Shown here: piece by piece, positions 26,742-35,024 of the stretch
Layout: every line of letters begins with the position of its first letter
Numbering within the stretch: position 1 is the stretch's first letter
Origin: Scatosoma sp048465415
GTDB taxonomy: Bacteria > Bacillota > Clostridia > Christensenellales > Borkfalkiaceae
Length of the DNA: 64,000 nt
Direction of reading: 5' to 3'
Assembly (NCBI GenBank): GCA_048465415.1
Contig: DBFWLO010000020.1
Location: 1-64,000, forward strand
Translations under genes and position numbers: made by a program
Notes under the pieces: generated by a model
Told to the model about the DNA's origin: nothing
Database searches by the model: none
Seen by the model: the letters and a program-made list of their open reading frames with translations, nothing else

Positions 26742-28628
26742 ATGAACGTTTATTTTCATCCTTTGGATACCGCCTGTAAGAGCACGACAGGCGGTATCTC
26801 ACGGGGAGAGGAATTACAACTGAATCTTTTCTTTTCAAACGCCGCCTCCGCAGCGCCCTCGCAATTTCCCGGCTGTTTCGTCCGTCCGGTTTCCGAGACC
26901 TGTTCCCGGCCGGAGGACGCCGCCTATCTGCTTCTGGGCAGGGACGGAGAGGAACGCGAGCGTTATCTTATGCAAAAGACGGACAGCGGCTGGACGATTT
27001 CACTGCGAGTCCATGAAACGGGGCTTTACTTTTATAGCTTTCTCATCGACGACGCCTATCGAGTTGTATGCGGAACAGGAATGAAAGGGGAATTGTCCAC
27101 CCGGGAAGGAAACGAATTTCAGCTCATCGTATATTCCGAAAGTTATACGACGCCGAAATGGTTCAAAGGCGGCATACTCTATCAGATTTTTCCCGATCGC
27201 TTTTGTAAAGTAGGAACTATGCCAGACATAAAAGGACGGATCGCGCGCGGCGATTGGGGAGGCACGCCGTCTTATCTGCCCAACGAAAAGGGAAAGGTTT
27301 TGAATAACGACTTTTTCGGCGGCAATTTCAAAGGAATTCAAAGCAAACTGCCGTATTTGAAAAGCCTGAACGTTTCGGCGATTTATCTCAATCCGATCTT
27401 TAAAGCGGCGTCGAATCATCGTTACGATACTTCCGATTACAGGAGCGTCGATCCGATGCTGGGCAGCGCGGAAGATTTCCGGGAACTGACCGAGGAAGCT
27501 AAACGGTACGGGATTCGTATCATTTTAGACGGCGTTTTCAATCATACGGGCGACGATAGCGTCTATTTCAACAAATACGGTACGTATCCGTCGCTGGGCG
27601 CTTATCAATCGCAGGAATCGCCTTATTATTCCTGGTATACCTTTCAGAAATTTCCCGATAAATACAGTAGTTGGTGGGGAATCGACATATTGCCGGAAGT
27701 CGACGAGACGTCGGAAAGTTATCAGAATTATATTCTCGGTGAAAACGGCGTTTTGAAATATTGGCTTTCCTACGGAATCGGCGGATACAGATTGGACGTT
27801 GCGGACGAATTGCCCGATTTTTTCCTCAAAAGATTAAGAACCAGCGTTAAAGAAAGCAATCTGGAAGCCGTGATTATCGGCGAAGTCTGGGAAGACGCGT
27901 CCAATAAGATCGCTTATTCCAGGCGCCGGCAATACTTACAGGGCGAAGAACTGGACAGCGTCATGAATTATCCGCTCAAAGACGGAATCATTCATTTTAT
28001 TCTCACCGGAAACGCGGAAATGTTGGCAGACACCATGCGTACTTTGCAGGATCATTATCCCAAACAGACGCTGGATTGTCTGATGAACATTCTCGGAACG
28101 CATGATACGGCGCGAATCCTGACGGTTTTGGGACAGAAAATCTGCTATACAAAAGACGTTATGGCTTCGCGGGAAATGCTGTTGACCGAGACGGAGCGAC
28201 GAAATGCCGTTGAAAAAGTGAAAATGGCGGCATTTTTGCAGTATACGCTTCCCGGCGTGCCTTGTATTTATTACGGCGACGAAAACGGAGCCGAAGGGTA
28301 TATCGATCCGTTTTGCCGGCGTTGCTTCGACTGGGAACATCCCGACGAAGAACTCATCGGTTATTATCGACGGTTAGGCGAATTGAGAACCCGTTTTGCG
28401 GGAGTTTTCCGGGAAGGGTTATACAACGAAGTATTCGTTAAAAACGGCTGTTTTGTTTTTAAACGAACAAACGAGGCTGTTAACGTTTACGTATATGTAA
28501 ATAACTCTTCGGAAAAATATTTTGTGCGTTTTGAAGGAATGTATCGCGAATATCTTACAGATACTGTCTTTGAAAACGTCTTGGAAATCGGTCCGGATTC
28601 ATACGGAATATTTTCAAAAGAAATTTAG
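26742..28628 (+). CDS. GH13 alpha-glucan hydrolase (neopullulanase/pullulanase-like)
   Basis: The 628-residue protein has an N-terminal beta domain (about 1-140) that precedes a GH13 barrel starting at WFKGGILYQIFPDRF. The conserved regions are DGVFNHTG, GGYRLDVADE with nucleophile D352, IIGEVWED with acid/base E381, and GTHDTAR with D455. MPDRF-type sequence, the FFGGNFKGI stretch and spacing point to the cyclomaltodextrinase/neopullulanase or amylopullulanase branch, acting on alpha-1,4 and perhaps alpha-1,6 bonds. There is no signal peptide, so it likely trims intracellular glycogen or imported maltodextrin with GlgP. It lies after the glgP terminator, and no clear promoter of its own was found, so partial readthrough is possible. 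Confidence 0.92.
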   Translation: MNVYFHPLDTACKSTTGGISRGEELQLNLFFSNAASAAPSQFPGCFVRPVSETCSRPEDAAYLLLGRDGEERERYLMQKTDSGWTISLRVHETGLYFYSFLIDDAYRVVCGTGMKGELSTREGNEFQLIVYSESYTTPKWFKGGILYQIFPDRFCKVGTMPDIKGRIARGDWGGTPSYLPNEKGKVLNNDFFGGNFKGIQSKLPYLKSLNVSAIYLNPIFKAASNHRYDTSDYRSVDPMLGSAEDFRELTEEAKRYGIRIILDGVFNHTGDDSVYFNKYGTYPSLGAYQSQESPYYSWYTFQKFPDKYSSWWGIDILPEVDETSESYQNYILGENGVLKYWLSYGIGGYRLDVADELPDFFLKRLRTSVKESNLEAVIIGEVWEDASNKIAYSRRRQYLQGEELDSVMNYPLKDGIIHFILTGNAEMLADTMRTLQDHYPKQTLDCLMNILGTHDTARILTVLGQKICYTKDVMASREMLLTETERRNAVEKVKMAAFLQYTLPGVPCIYYGDENGAEGYIDPFCRRCFDWEHPDEELIGYYRRLGELRTRFAGVFREGLYNEVFVKNGCFVFKRTNEAVNVYVYVNNSSEKYFVRFEGMYREYLTDTVFENVLEIGPDSYGIFSKEI

Positions 28629-28679
28629 ACAAACCTTGATTTTTGGAGAGATTCCTCGATTTTTTAGTTATTATCGCGC

Positions 28680-28717
28680 AAACTATTCGTAAAAGCTGCA
28701 TTTTACGAATAGTTTTA
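28680..28717 (+). terminator. Terminator after the GH13 gene
   Basis: A perfect 15-bp stem (28680-28694 with 28701-28715, loop GCTGCA) with a short T4 tail. Confidence 0.7.
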
Positions 28718-28793
28718 AGTCTCCTCTCTATGCCGAGGAAGGCCGCATAAATCCACTTCTTTCTAAAACTTTTCGGAAAATCTTCGCTTTTCG

Positions 28794-28822
28794 TTGACAG
28801 AATTATAAATTCGCGGTACAAT
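28794..28822 (+). promoter_or_regulatory. Sigma-A promoter set against the recombinase start codon
   Basis: TTGACA (28794-28799) and TACAAT (28817-28822), 17 bp apart. Only six bases separate the -10 from the ATG at 28829, so transcription should begin at or next to the start codon. Confidence 0.85.
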
Positions 28823-28828
28823 GTTCTT

Positions 28829-29920
28829 ATGAAAAAAGAGAACTACTATCTCAAACGTAATATTCAGGACATCGATAAAATAAACGAGCTGTTGGAATGT
28901 CTGCCTCCGTTCTGCGAGGATTATTTCCTCGGCATCGAAGCGCGGACAAGCTGTCAGACTCGTTTGAAATATGCGTACGATCTCCGCATCTTTTTCGATT
29001 TTCTCTGTAAAAGGAAATACAGAAAGAAAGACGTCCTCGATCTGAGTCTCGAAGATCTGGAAGGCGTCACCGACAACGATATCGAATTGTTTTTGAGTTA
29101 TCTTTCCCACTACCGCTTCAACGAAAAGAGTCTTTCCTGCGACGAACGGGCGAAGGCGCGGAAGCTCTCCGCCGTGCGGGCGGTATTCAAATACTTTTTC
29201 AATAAAGGTTTGATTGAAGTGGATAATTCCGCGAAAGTCCAGACGCCCAAACTGCACGAGAAAGAAATTATCCGGCTCGAAGCCGAGGAAGTCTCCCGCC
29301 TGATCGGTATAGCCGAATCGGGAAACGGCCTTTCCCGCCACGCGTCCGGATATCACGATAAGACAAAGATCCGCGATACCGCGATCCTTACCCTCTTTTT
29401 GGGCACGGGGATCCGTATCAGCGAGCTGGTCGGCCTGGACAACGACAGTTTCGATTTCTCCAACAACTCTTTCATCGTCACCCGCAAAGGCGGCAATAAG
29501 GCTATTTTGTATTTTTCCGACGAAGTGAAATACGCGCTCCAAGAATACATAGCCGAAAAATCCAACGATACCAAAGTCCCCGACGGCGAAACGGCGTTTT
29601 TCCTCTCTATGCAGTATAAGAGAATCAACGTCCGTTCCGTAGAGATTTTAGTCAAAAAATACAGCAGCATTGTGACGCCGCTGAAAAAAATTACCCCCCA
29701 CAAACTCCGCAGCACTTACGGTACGCGGCTCTACAACGAAACGGGCGATATCTATATCGTCGCCGACGTTTTGGGCCACAAAGACGTAAATACCACGAAA
29801 AAACATTACGCCGCGATCACCGAGGACAACCGCAAAAAGGTGGCCGGCGCCGTAAAGCTCCGCGAAGAATCGGACGAACTCTCCCCGTTGGGAAATAAAG
29901 ACAACGGAGAGGAAAAATAA
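28829..29920 (+). CDS. Tyrosine recombinase (XerC/XerD-like)
   Basis: The 363-residue protein belongs to the phage-integrase family. An N-terminal SAM-like DNA-binding domain (about 15-130) precedes the catalytic domain with R196 in GTGIRISEL, H291 and R294 in HKLRS, H317 in LGHKDVNTT and the nucleophile Y327. All residues are intact. It stands between housekeeping genes with no mobile element around it, which suggests a chromosomal Xer-type resolvase rather than an integrase of a resident element. There is no Shine-Dalgarno: the ATG lies six bases after the -10, so the mRNA is probably leaderless. hflX follows after 14 bp. Confidence 0.92.
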   Translation: MKKENYYLKRNIQDIDKINELLECLPPFCEDYFLGIEARTSCQTRLKYAYDLRIFFDFLCKRKYRKKDVLDLSLEDLEGVTDNDIELFLSYLSHYRFNEKSLSCDERAKARKLSAVRAVFKYFFNKGLIEVDNSAKVQTPKLHEKEIIRLEAEEVSRLIGIAESGNGLSRHASGYHDKTKIRDTAILTLFLGTGIRISELVGLDNDSFDFSNNSFIVTRKGGNKAILYFSDEVKYALQEYIAEKSNDTKVPDGETAFFLSMQYKRINVRSVEILVKKYSSIVTPLKKITPHKLRSTYGTRLYNETGDIYIVADVLGHKDVNTTKKHYAAITEDNRKKVAGAVKLREESDELSPLGNKDNGEEK

Positions 29921-29934
29921 GGAAATCCTATTTT

Positions 29935-31188
29935 ATGGAAAATAACATCGAAAACGAGCTTGAAAAAATTTATATCATTCAGCCGATCACCGAACAAAAT
30001 TCTTCGAAATACCATACTTTGCAGGAAGAAGCGGTCTCCCTGATCGAAAGCGCGGGCGCTGTTTACGCGGGCACCATTTATCAGAACGTGCGGGAAATCA
30101 ATCCCGCCACTTTCATCGGGGAAGGAAAATTGCAGGAACTTCGCGAACGCCTTTGCGGACTCGATAAGATCACCGTACTCTTCAACGGAGAGCTTTCTCC
30201 TTCCCAGACGCTGAATATCTCCGCGGCGCTCGATAACCGGAAAGTCATCGACCGTACCACGCTCATTCTCGATATTTTCGCGAAAAACGCCCAGAGCAGC
30301 GAAGGAAAATTGCAGGTGGAACTCGCGCAGCTCAAATATATCTATCCCCGACTGAAAGGAAAAGGCGAAGCCCTTTCGAGACTCGGCGGCGGCGTAGGAA
30401 CGCGCGGCCCCGGCGAAACGCAGCTCGAAACGGACAGACGCTATATCCGGGGCCGGCTGAAATATCTGGAACAGCGCTTGAAGGAAACGGAAAAACGCCG
30501 CTCGCTGCAAACGGTGCGCCGCAAGAAAAACGCCGTCAAAACCATCGCGCTCGTCGGTTATACGAATACCGGCAAATCCACGCTGATGAATCTTCTGACC
30601 GGCTCGGACGTGTATGTAAAAAACGAATTGTTCGCCACGCTCGATCCCACGGCCCGGACGTTTGAAATCGACGGCGTCGAGTTTTTACTCGTCGATACGG
30701 TCGGATTTTTGCAGGATCTGCCGCATAACCTCATCGAGGCCTTTAAATCCACGCTCGAAAGCGCTCTCAGCTGCGATCTCGCGCTCATCGTCTGCGACGC
30801 GACGGGCGAATACGAAATGCAGCTCAAAACCACGCTCGACACCCTGCGGGAGATGAAATTCGACTCCCCTTACCTCGTCGTCATGAATAAGAGCGAAGGC
30901 ATCTCCGATATAGCCCCTTTTCCTTACGGCAGCATAGCCGTTTCCGCTAAGAAAAATCTGGGAACGGAAGAACTCAAACGGGAGATCCTCAGACGCTTTT
31001 CCGAAGATTTTCTCTTCTGCGAACTGTTCGTGCCCTACGTACGGCTCGACGATTACGGCAGGATCAAAACGCTCCTCAGGGAACGAAACGTCGAATTTAC
31101 CGACGACGGTCAAAAAATCCAGGCTGTGATTCCTTCCGTGTACGCGGAAAAATTTACGCCCTATATCACCCGCCGCAATTACGAGTAA
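29935..31188 (+). CDS. hflX: GTPase HflX
   Basis: HflX is a ribosome-associated GTPase that splits stalled or stress-damaged ribosomes. The 417-residue protein has the HflX N-terminal domain (about 1-190, with NPATFIGEGK and a Gly-rich GGGVGTRGPGETQLETDRR region), then the G domain with P-loop GYTNTGKST, switch II LVDTVGF and NKSE. A C-terminal domain of about 60 residues follows. AAGGA at the end of the recombinase gene serves its ATG, and both genes share the upstream promoter. A terminator lies directly downstream. Confidence 0.96.
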   Translation: MENNIENELEKIYIIQPITEQNSSKYHTLQEEAVSLIESAGAVYAGTIYQNVREINPATFIGEGKLQELRERLCGLDKITVLFNGELSPSQTLNISAALDNRKVIDRTTLILDIFAKNAQSSEGKLQVELAQLKYIYPRLKGKGEALSRLGGGVGTRGPGETQLETDRRYIRGRLKYLEQRLKETEKRRSLQTVRRKKNAVKTIALVGYTNTGKSTLMNLLTGSDVYVKNELFATLDPTARTFEIDGVEFLLVDTVGFLQDLPHNLIEAFKSTLESALSCDLALIVCDATGEYEMQLKTTLDTLREMKFDSPYLVVMNKSEGISDIAPFPYGSIAVSAKKNLGTEELKREILRRFSEDFLFCELFVPYVRLDDYGRIKTLLRERNVEFTDDGQKIQAVIPSVYAEKFTPYITRRNYE

Positions 31189-31193
31189 AAAGA

Positions 31194-31228
31194 AGCGATA
31201 CGACAAATTCCGCCGTATCGCTCTTTTT
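31194..31228 (+). terminator. Terminator after hflX
   Basis: AGCGATACG (31194-31202) pairs with CGTATCGCT (31214-31222) and is followed by a T-rich run. It overlaps the end of the converging small Cys-rich gene. Confidence 0.8.
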
Positions 31229-31421
31229 ATTTTTCCTCGTATTCTTCGGGATTCATATAGATCTTATCAATCTTGATCGAAGCCACGTCTTTTATATCCA
31301 GACATTTTCCGCAGTTGTCGCATACCTTTCCCGGATCGAGATCGCACGTCTCGCATTCCAGACACCCTATACATTCCCTGTCGTAAAGCACGCATTTCTC
31401 TCCGCGCCGTATTTCTTTCAT
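31227..31421 (-). CDS. Small cysteine-rich protein, unknown function
   Basis: The 64-residue protein contains eight Cys at 10, 17, 20, 23, 26, 34, 37 and 40, in the pattern CxxCxxCxxC followed by CxxCxxC. This suggests binding of zinc or iron-sulfur clusters, but the spacing is not that of a classical 2[4Fe-4S] ferredoxin (no Cys-Pro). The rest is charged, ending in acidic residues. GGAGG stands about 8 bases before the ATG, which supports expression. It converges on hflX and is divergent from lexA. I do not recognise the family by name; a redox or metal-binding role is inference. Confidence 0.75.
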   Translation of the reverse strand: MKEIRRGEKCVLYDRECIGCLECETCDLDPGKVCDNCGKCLDIKDVASIKIDKIYMNPEEYEEK

Positions 31422-31493
31422 TTTTCGCCTCCGCCTCTTTTATCGTTTTTTATATTATAGCATAAATTTTCTGAAAATCAAGGATTTTTCCAT

Positions 31494-31505
31494 AAACATT
31501 TGTTT
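31494..31505 (+). promoter_or_regulatory. Putative LexA box in the lexA promoter
   Basis: AAAC-ATTT-GTTT is an inverted repeat with a 4-base spacer, matching 10 of 14 positions of the Firmicutes LexA site CGAACATATGTTCG when extended by one base each side. It overlaps the -35 element, as expected for autorepression. Confidence 0.5.
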
Positions 31506-31532
31506 GCTTTTTATAAAAAAGTGTGTTATAAT
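31504..31532 (+). promoter_or_regulatory. Promoter of lexA
   Basis: TTGCTT (31504-31509) and TATAAT (31527-31532) with a 17-bp spacer. Confidence 0.8.
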
Positions 31533-31566
31533 GTTTCTAAGAATGATCCTAAGGAGGAAAAAGCCC

Positions 31567-32163
31567 ATGATCGACGAAGAAAAATTGGTGAGAGTAATGG
31601 ATTATATCCGGAAATTTTCCGAAGAAAACGGTTATACCCCTTCCGTGCGCGAAATCGGCAAAGAATGCGGGATAAAATCCACCGCCACCGTTCACAGCTA
31701 CATCGAGAGATTACAGGACCGCGGTTTTTTAAGCAAAACGGACAATAAAAAACGTTCCGTCAGCATCGGCAGAAGCGCGACCGTCAATATCCCCCTGATC
31801 GGAACGGTCACGGCCGGCCAGCCCATTTTCGCTTATGAAAATTACGAGGACTATTACACCTTCCCCGCCGGCGAATTCAAAGGCGACGACTTATTCATGC
31901 TGCGCGTTCAGGGCACCTCGATGATCGACGCGGGAATTTTCAGCGGCGATAAAATCATCGTCCGCCGACAACAGACCGCGGAAGACGGCGAAATCGTTGT
32001 CGCCCTCGTCGAAGATTCCGCCACCGTAAAACGATTTTTCCGCCGTAGCGGTAAAATCGTTTTACACCCCGAAAACGAGGCTCTGGCGGACTTGATCTTC
32101 ACCCCTGAGGAAGTATCCATACTGGGCAAAGTCGTCGGTCTGATGCGCAATTACAGCGCTTAA
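31567..32163 (+). CDS. lexA: LexA repressor
   Basis: LexA represses SOS genes and cleaves itself when RecA filaments form. The ATG at 31567 follows AAGGAGG by 9 bases; the longer frame from 31504 would include the promoter. The 198-residue protein has a winged-helix DNA-binding domain (about 1-65, YTPSVREIGKECGIKSTATVHSYI), a cleavage site A83-G84 in GTVTAGQP, and the catalytic Ser118 in GTSMIDAGI with Lys155 in SATVKRFFR. It is monocistronic, with a candidate LexA box in its own promoter and a terminator after it. Confidence 0.97.
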   Translation: MIDEEKLVRVMDYIRKFSEENGYTPSVREIGKECGIKSTATVHSYIERLQDRGFLSKTDNKKRSVSIGRSATVNIPLIGTVTAGQPIFAYENYEDYYTFPAGEFKGDDLFMLRVQGTSMIDAGIFSGDKIIVRRQQTAEDGEIVVALVEDSATVKRFFRRSGKIVLHPENEALADLIFTPEEVSILGKVVGLMRNYSA

Positions 32164-32188
32164 AACGCATTTTAAAATCAGATGTTTC

Positions 32189-32227
32189 AAAATCCCCGTC
32201 GTTTATCAAAAACGGCGGGGATTTTTC
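32189..32227. terminator. Bidirectional terminator between lexA and rluB
   Basis: A stem of about 16 bp with one G-U pair (AAAATCCCCG... with ...CGGGGATTTT) with T runs on both strands. Confidence 0.88.
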
Positions 32228-32234
32228 TCTGTTT

Positions 32235-32939
32235 TTATAAATTTTTCAGGTAAACGACTTCCGCATCGGTAAGTTTGCGAACCTGGCCGCGGTCGAGTCC
32301 GGTGAGAGTCAATTCTCCGATCTTGACGCGCTTCAAAAAATCGACGCTGCGGCCGACGGCTTCAAACATACGGCGCACCTGGCGGTTTTTGCCTTCGGTG
32401 ATCGTGATGTGCACTTTCGTATACGCCTTGTTGGTCTCCACGATATGCGCGCGGCATTTGCGGGTGAGCACGCCGTCCAGCTCGACGCCCGAACGAATGC
32501 GGTTGAGGTCCTTTTCCGTCATCGTACCCTCCACGCGGGCAAGGTACGTTTTGGGAATCTCGCTTTTGGGATTGGTGAGCCGGTAGGCGAGATCGCCGTC
32601 GTTGGTGAGGATCAGGAGTCCTTCCGTCGCGTAATCGAGCCGACCGACGGGAAATACTCGGCCCGCGCCCGCGGGCAGCAGATCGATTACCGTTTTGCGT
32701 CCCCGGTCGTCCGCTACCGTGCACAGCACGCCTTTGGGTTTGTTCATCAGGTAATATTCGAGCTTTTTCTCCGCCGCGGCCAGCGGTTTGTCGTCGACGA
32801 GAACCTCGTCTTCTTCCCGCACGTCCGAGCCGAGCGACGCCGTCCGGCCGTTGACTTTTATCCTTCCCGCCGCAACCATCTCGTCCGCATGACGTCTGCT
32901 GGCAACGCCGTTTTCCGCCAAAAACTTATTAATTCTCAT
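32235..32939 (-). CDS. rluB: 23S rRNA pseudouridine synthase, RluB/RsuA family
   Basis: The enzyme isomerises uridine to pseudouridine in rRNA. An S4 RNA-binding domain (about 1-60, INKFLAENGVASRRHADEMV) precedes the catalytic domain, where the nucleophilic Asp lies in GRLDYATEGLL. GKNRQVRRMF is a typical family motif. Two in-frame ATG codons lie six bases apart; I prefer the second (32939) because AAGGA abuts the first one and is properly spaced from the second. RluB versus another RsuA-family member cannot be decided from sequence alone, but its position after a dacF gene matches the Bacillus dacB-spm-rluB region. It ends at the terminator shared with lexA. Confidence 0.92.
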   Translation of the reverse strand: MRINKFLAENGVASRRHADEMVAAGRIKVNGRTASLGSDVREEDEVLVDDKPLAAAEKKLEYYLMNKPKGVLCTVADDRGRKTVIDLLPAGAGRVFPVGRLDYATEGLLILTNDGDLAYRLTNPKSEIPKTYLARVEGTMTEKDLNRIRSGVELDGVLTRKCRAHIVETNKAYTKVHITITEGKNRQVRRMFEAVGRSVDFLKRVKIGELTLTGLDRGQVRKLTDAEVVYLKNL

Positions 32940-32967
32940 TCGCATTCCTTCTTATTGAAATTTACCT

Positions 32968-34071
32968 TTATAGTTTATATAAATTTCGCGAAAAAAGCAA
33001 CCGATTTATGAGATATATTTTAATTTGTCCGATAATTTCACCGTTTTGTTCCACAGCCGCCGTATGTTCCCGCGATTCCACTTCCATTCTCAGGTGCTGT
33101 TTCTCTTCGGCGAGAAGCGGGTAGAACAGATCTTCGCGGGTACAGCCCGTCTGCGTCTTGCCCTTGCATTTGATCTGTACGGGAGTTTCCGCTCCGATCA
33201 GTCTCGTTCTTTCATACGCTTTGAAAGCGTCGTCGAGAAGCTCGGCGGAGCGTTCGTACATCATGGGACAGTTTAAAACCGTGCATACGAGCGTCATGCC
33301 GTTCCGTTCCGCAGCCGTCACCAGACATCTACCGGCCTGTTTCGTATACCCCGTTTTCACGCCGACCGCACCTTCGTAATTGCGGAGCATCTTGTTCTTG
33401 TTCGCCCAGTGACAGGGCTCGTAATACTTCGTGCTCACGATGGTACGAAATTCAGTACTATGCATCGCATAGCAGGCGATGAGATTGAGATCGCGGGCGG
33501 TCGTATAATGATCCGTGCAAGGCAGACCGTGCGGATTTACAAAATTGCTCGAAAGCGCCCCGGCTTTTTGCGCGGTCTCGTTCATGCGCAGGGCAAAGGC
33601 TTCGATACTGCCGCTCGTATGGAGCGCCAGCGATTCCGCGCAGTCGTTTCCCGAGCGCAGCATCAGACCGTATAAGAGATCCTCGACGCTGTAAACGTCG
33701 CCGCTCTTCAAATATACGCTGGAACCCTCTACGCCGGCCGCTTCCGCGGGGATCTCGAATCGTTCTTTGATATCCTGGCAGTTTTCCAGCACCGTAACGG
33801 CAGTGAGGATCTTAGTCGTGCTCGCCATGGGAAGCCGCGCTTCCGCGTTCCGTTCGTATAAGATGCGCCGCGTCCCCGCTTCCATGACGCATTCCGCCTG
33901 CGCGGGCGAGACGGAAGATTTCTTCTGCTCCGCGTTCGCCTTTCCCACACCCGTCGGATACACGAGACTGACGCAGTAAGCCGCCAGTAAAAAACCCCAT
34001 AAAAAATGGAAGCGGCGCGGCTTTATCTCCGCTTCCTGTAAATTTGCACCGTTTTTCATATCGCTTATCAC
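32968..34071 (-). CDS. dacF: D-alanyl-D-alanine carboxypeptidase (DacF/PBP5 family)
   Basis: The enzyme trims the terminal D-Ala from peptidoglycan stem peptides outside the membrane. A hydrophobic segment at about 22-38 acts as signal peptide. The penicillin-binding motifs are STTK (84-87, nucleophile S84), SGN (140-142) and KTG (239-241). A C-terminal beta domain follows, with no clear amphipathic anchor helix. The GTG start overlaps the ytfJ stop (GTGA); an ATG four codons later is an alternative, and neither has a strong Shine-Dalgarno. Its place behind the DUF2953 and gerW genes suggests a role in spore cortex modification, as for DacF in Bacillus. A second paralogue is at 38860. Confidence 0.93.
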   Translation of the reverse strand: MISDMKNGANLQEAEIKPRRFHFLWGFLLAAYCVSLVYPTGVGKANAEQKKSSVSPAQAECVMEAGTRRILYERNAEARLPMASTTKILTAVTVLENCQDIKERFEIPAEAAGVEGSSVYLKSGDVYSVEDLLYGLMLRSGNDCAESLALHTSGSIEAFALRMNETAQKAGALSSNFVNPHGLPCTDHYTTARDLNLIACYAMHSTEFRTIVSTKYYEPCHWANKNKMLRNYEGAVGVKTGYTKQAGRCLVTAAERNGMTLVCTVLNCPMMYERSAELLDDAFKAYERTRLIGAETPVQIKCKGKTQTGCTREDLFYPLLAEEKQHLRMEVESREHTAAVEQNGEIIGQIKIYLINRLLFSRNLYKL

Positions 34072-34436
34072 TTCGCGGTGATATTTTGTACGATTTCGCT
34101 CGCTTTTTCGATCAGGTTGTCGATCGGTTCGTCGGTGATGCGGATCATGCGGCAGGTCTTGCCGTCGTCGATGATAAAGCCCATCGGCTTCATGCTGACA
34201 ACGGAACCGCTTCCGCCCGCGAACGGCATAGAGTCCGTTTCTTTCACGACTTTCACGTCCCCGTATTCGCCGCCTCCCGAAAGACAGCCCATCGTGACTT
34301 TGGAAAAAGGGATTACCTGAAAGCCGCTCGCCGTAATGATCGGCTTGCCGATGACCGTGTCGACGTCGGCAAGGTCATTTAACGTTACGATCGAAGAATC
34401 GATTAAGTTGTTGATTTTTTTGTTTTTTTCCGCCAT
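34068..34436 (-). CDS. ytfJ: GerW/YtfJ family spore protein
   Basis: The 122-residue protein matches the YtfJ (GerW) family: VIGKPIITASGFQVIPFSKVTMG, a Gly-rich GGGEYG and GGSGS, and the AIITDDGKTCR-like stretch near 95. GerW is known in Bacillus as a forespore protein needed for proper germination. No signal peptide is present. It overlaps the DUF2953 gene by 34 bases and dacF by 4, so the three are translated together. The pair with a DUF2953 gene is the same as ytfI-ytfJ in Bacillus. Confidence 0.93.
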   Translation of the reverse strand: MAEKNKKINNLIDSSIVTLNDLADVDTVIGKPIITASGFQVIPFSKVTMGCLSGGGEYGDVKVVKETDSMPFAGGSGSVVSMKPMGFIIDDGKTCRMIRITDEPIDNLIEKASEIVQNITAK

Positions 34437-34957
34437 ATACTTATGATTTTCTCCTTCAAAAATTTTAAAAACGCGCAGAGTAAAATAAACAGGTTAAAGT
34501 AGGTGACGAGGTTCATAGATACTTTCAATTCGTCTCCGTCCGTCAGCCAAAGATTATTTTCGATTTTCCCCTCTTCACCGCCGATAGAAAAGAAAATCGT
34601 TCTCAGCGCCGTATGCGCAAGCGAAACGGGAAGCAGATATTCCGCACCCGTCTCCGTAGTCAAAGAAAAAGACACAATGCGGAACGCCTTCGTGAACGAG
34701 AAACGTTTTCGCTCCGAGTCCAGTCCCGAATAGGGTTTGACGATCGCCTTTTTCGGAGAAACGTGGAGCGCTATTCCGCCCGGATACGTGGTGACGTAAC
34801 CGCCGATCAGTTTCAGAATCTTGTACGCATACAGGACAAACCCGAATTTTTTCCGGTTCATGTCGTAATGAACGTCCAGTTCCAGGAATATCGGAAAAAA
34901 TAGCAATACCACTAAAAGCAAAAGGCTCAAAGCGGCAAACAAAAAGAATCTGCCCAT
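34403..34957 (-). CDS. ytfI: DUF2953 family membrane protein (YtfI-like)
   Basis: The 184-residue protein starts with a transmembrane helix (about 3-22) and ends with a second hydrophobic segment near 152-167 and a Lys-rich tail. The region between matches the DUF2953 pattern and it sits directly upstream of ytfJ, as ytfI does in Bacillus. Function is unknown; a spore membrane role is inferred from context. Its start is odd: no Shine-Dalgarno is seen, and the ATG lies in the 3' arm of a perfect 12-bp hairpin followed by a T-rich run, which also looks like the scpAB terminator. Alternative starts are poor because the hydrophobic helix begins at residue 4. Confidence 0.85.
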   Translation of the reverse strand: MGRFFLFAALSLLLLVVLLFFPIFLELDVHYDMNRKKFGFVLYAYKILKLIGGYVTTYPGGIALHVSPKKAIVKPYSGLDSERKRFSFTKAFRIVSFSLTTETGAEYLLPVSLAHTALRTIFFSIGGEEGKIENNLWLTDGDELKVSMNLVTYFNLFILLCAFLKFLKEKIISIWRKKTKKSTT

Positions 34958-34978
34958 AACTACAATATGGGCAGATTC
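34936..34978 (-). terminator. Hairpin spanning the DUF2953 start codon (terminator or attenuator)
   Basis: On the minus strand GAATCTGCCCAT (34978-34967) pairs perfectly with ATGGGCAGATTC (34957-34946), whose first three bases are the start codon. TTTTTGTTTG follows, as in an intrinsic terminator. It lies 47 bases after scpB. Confidence 0.7.
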
Positions 34979-35024
34979 CGTGAAAGTATGTAGTTTTTAT
35001 CAAAATTTCCGCAAAAGCGGACCG

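Noticed and set aside
28829..29920. Integrase of a mobile element or prophage
   Set aside because: No attachment-site repeats, phage genes, or tRNA lie next to it, and hflX follows in the same operon; a chromosomal Xer-like role fits better.
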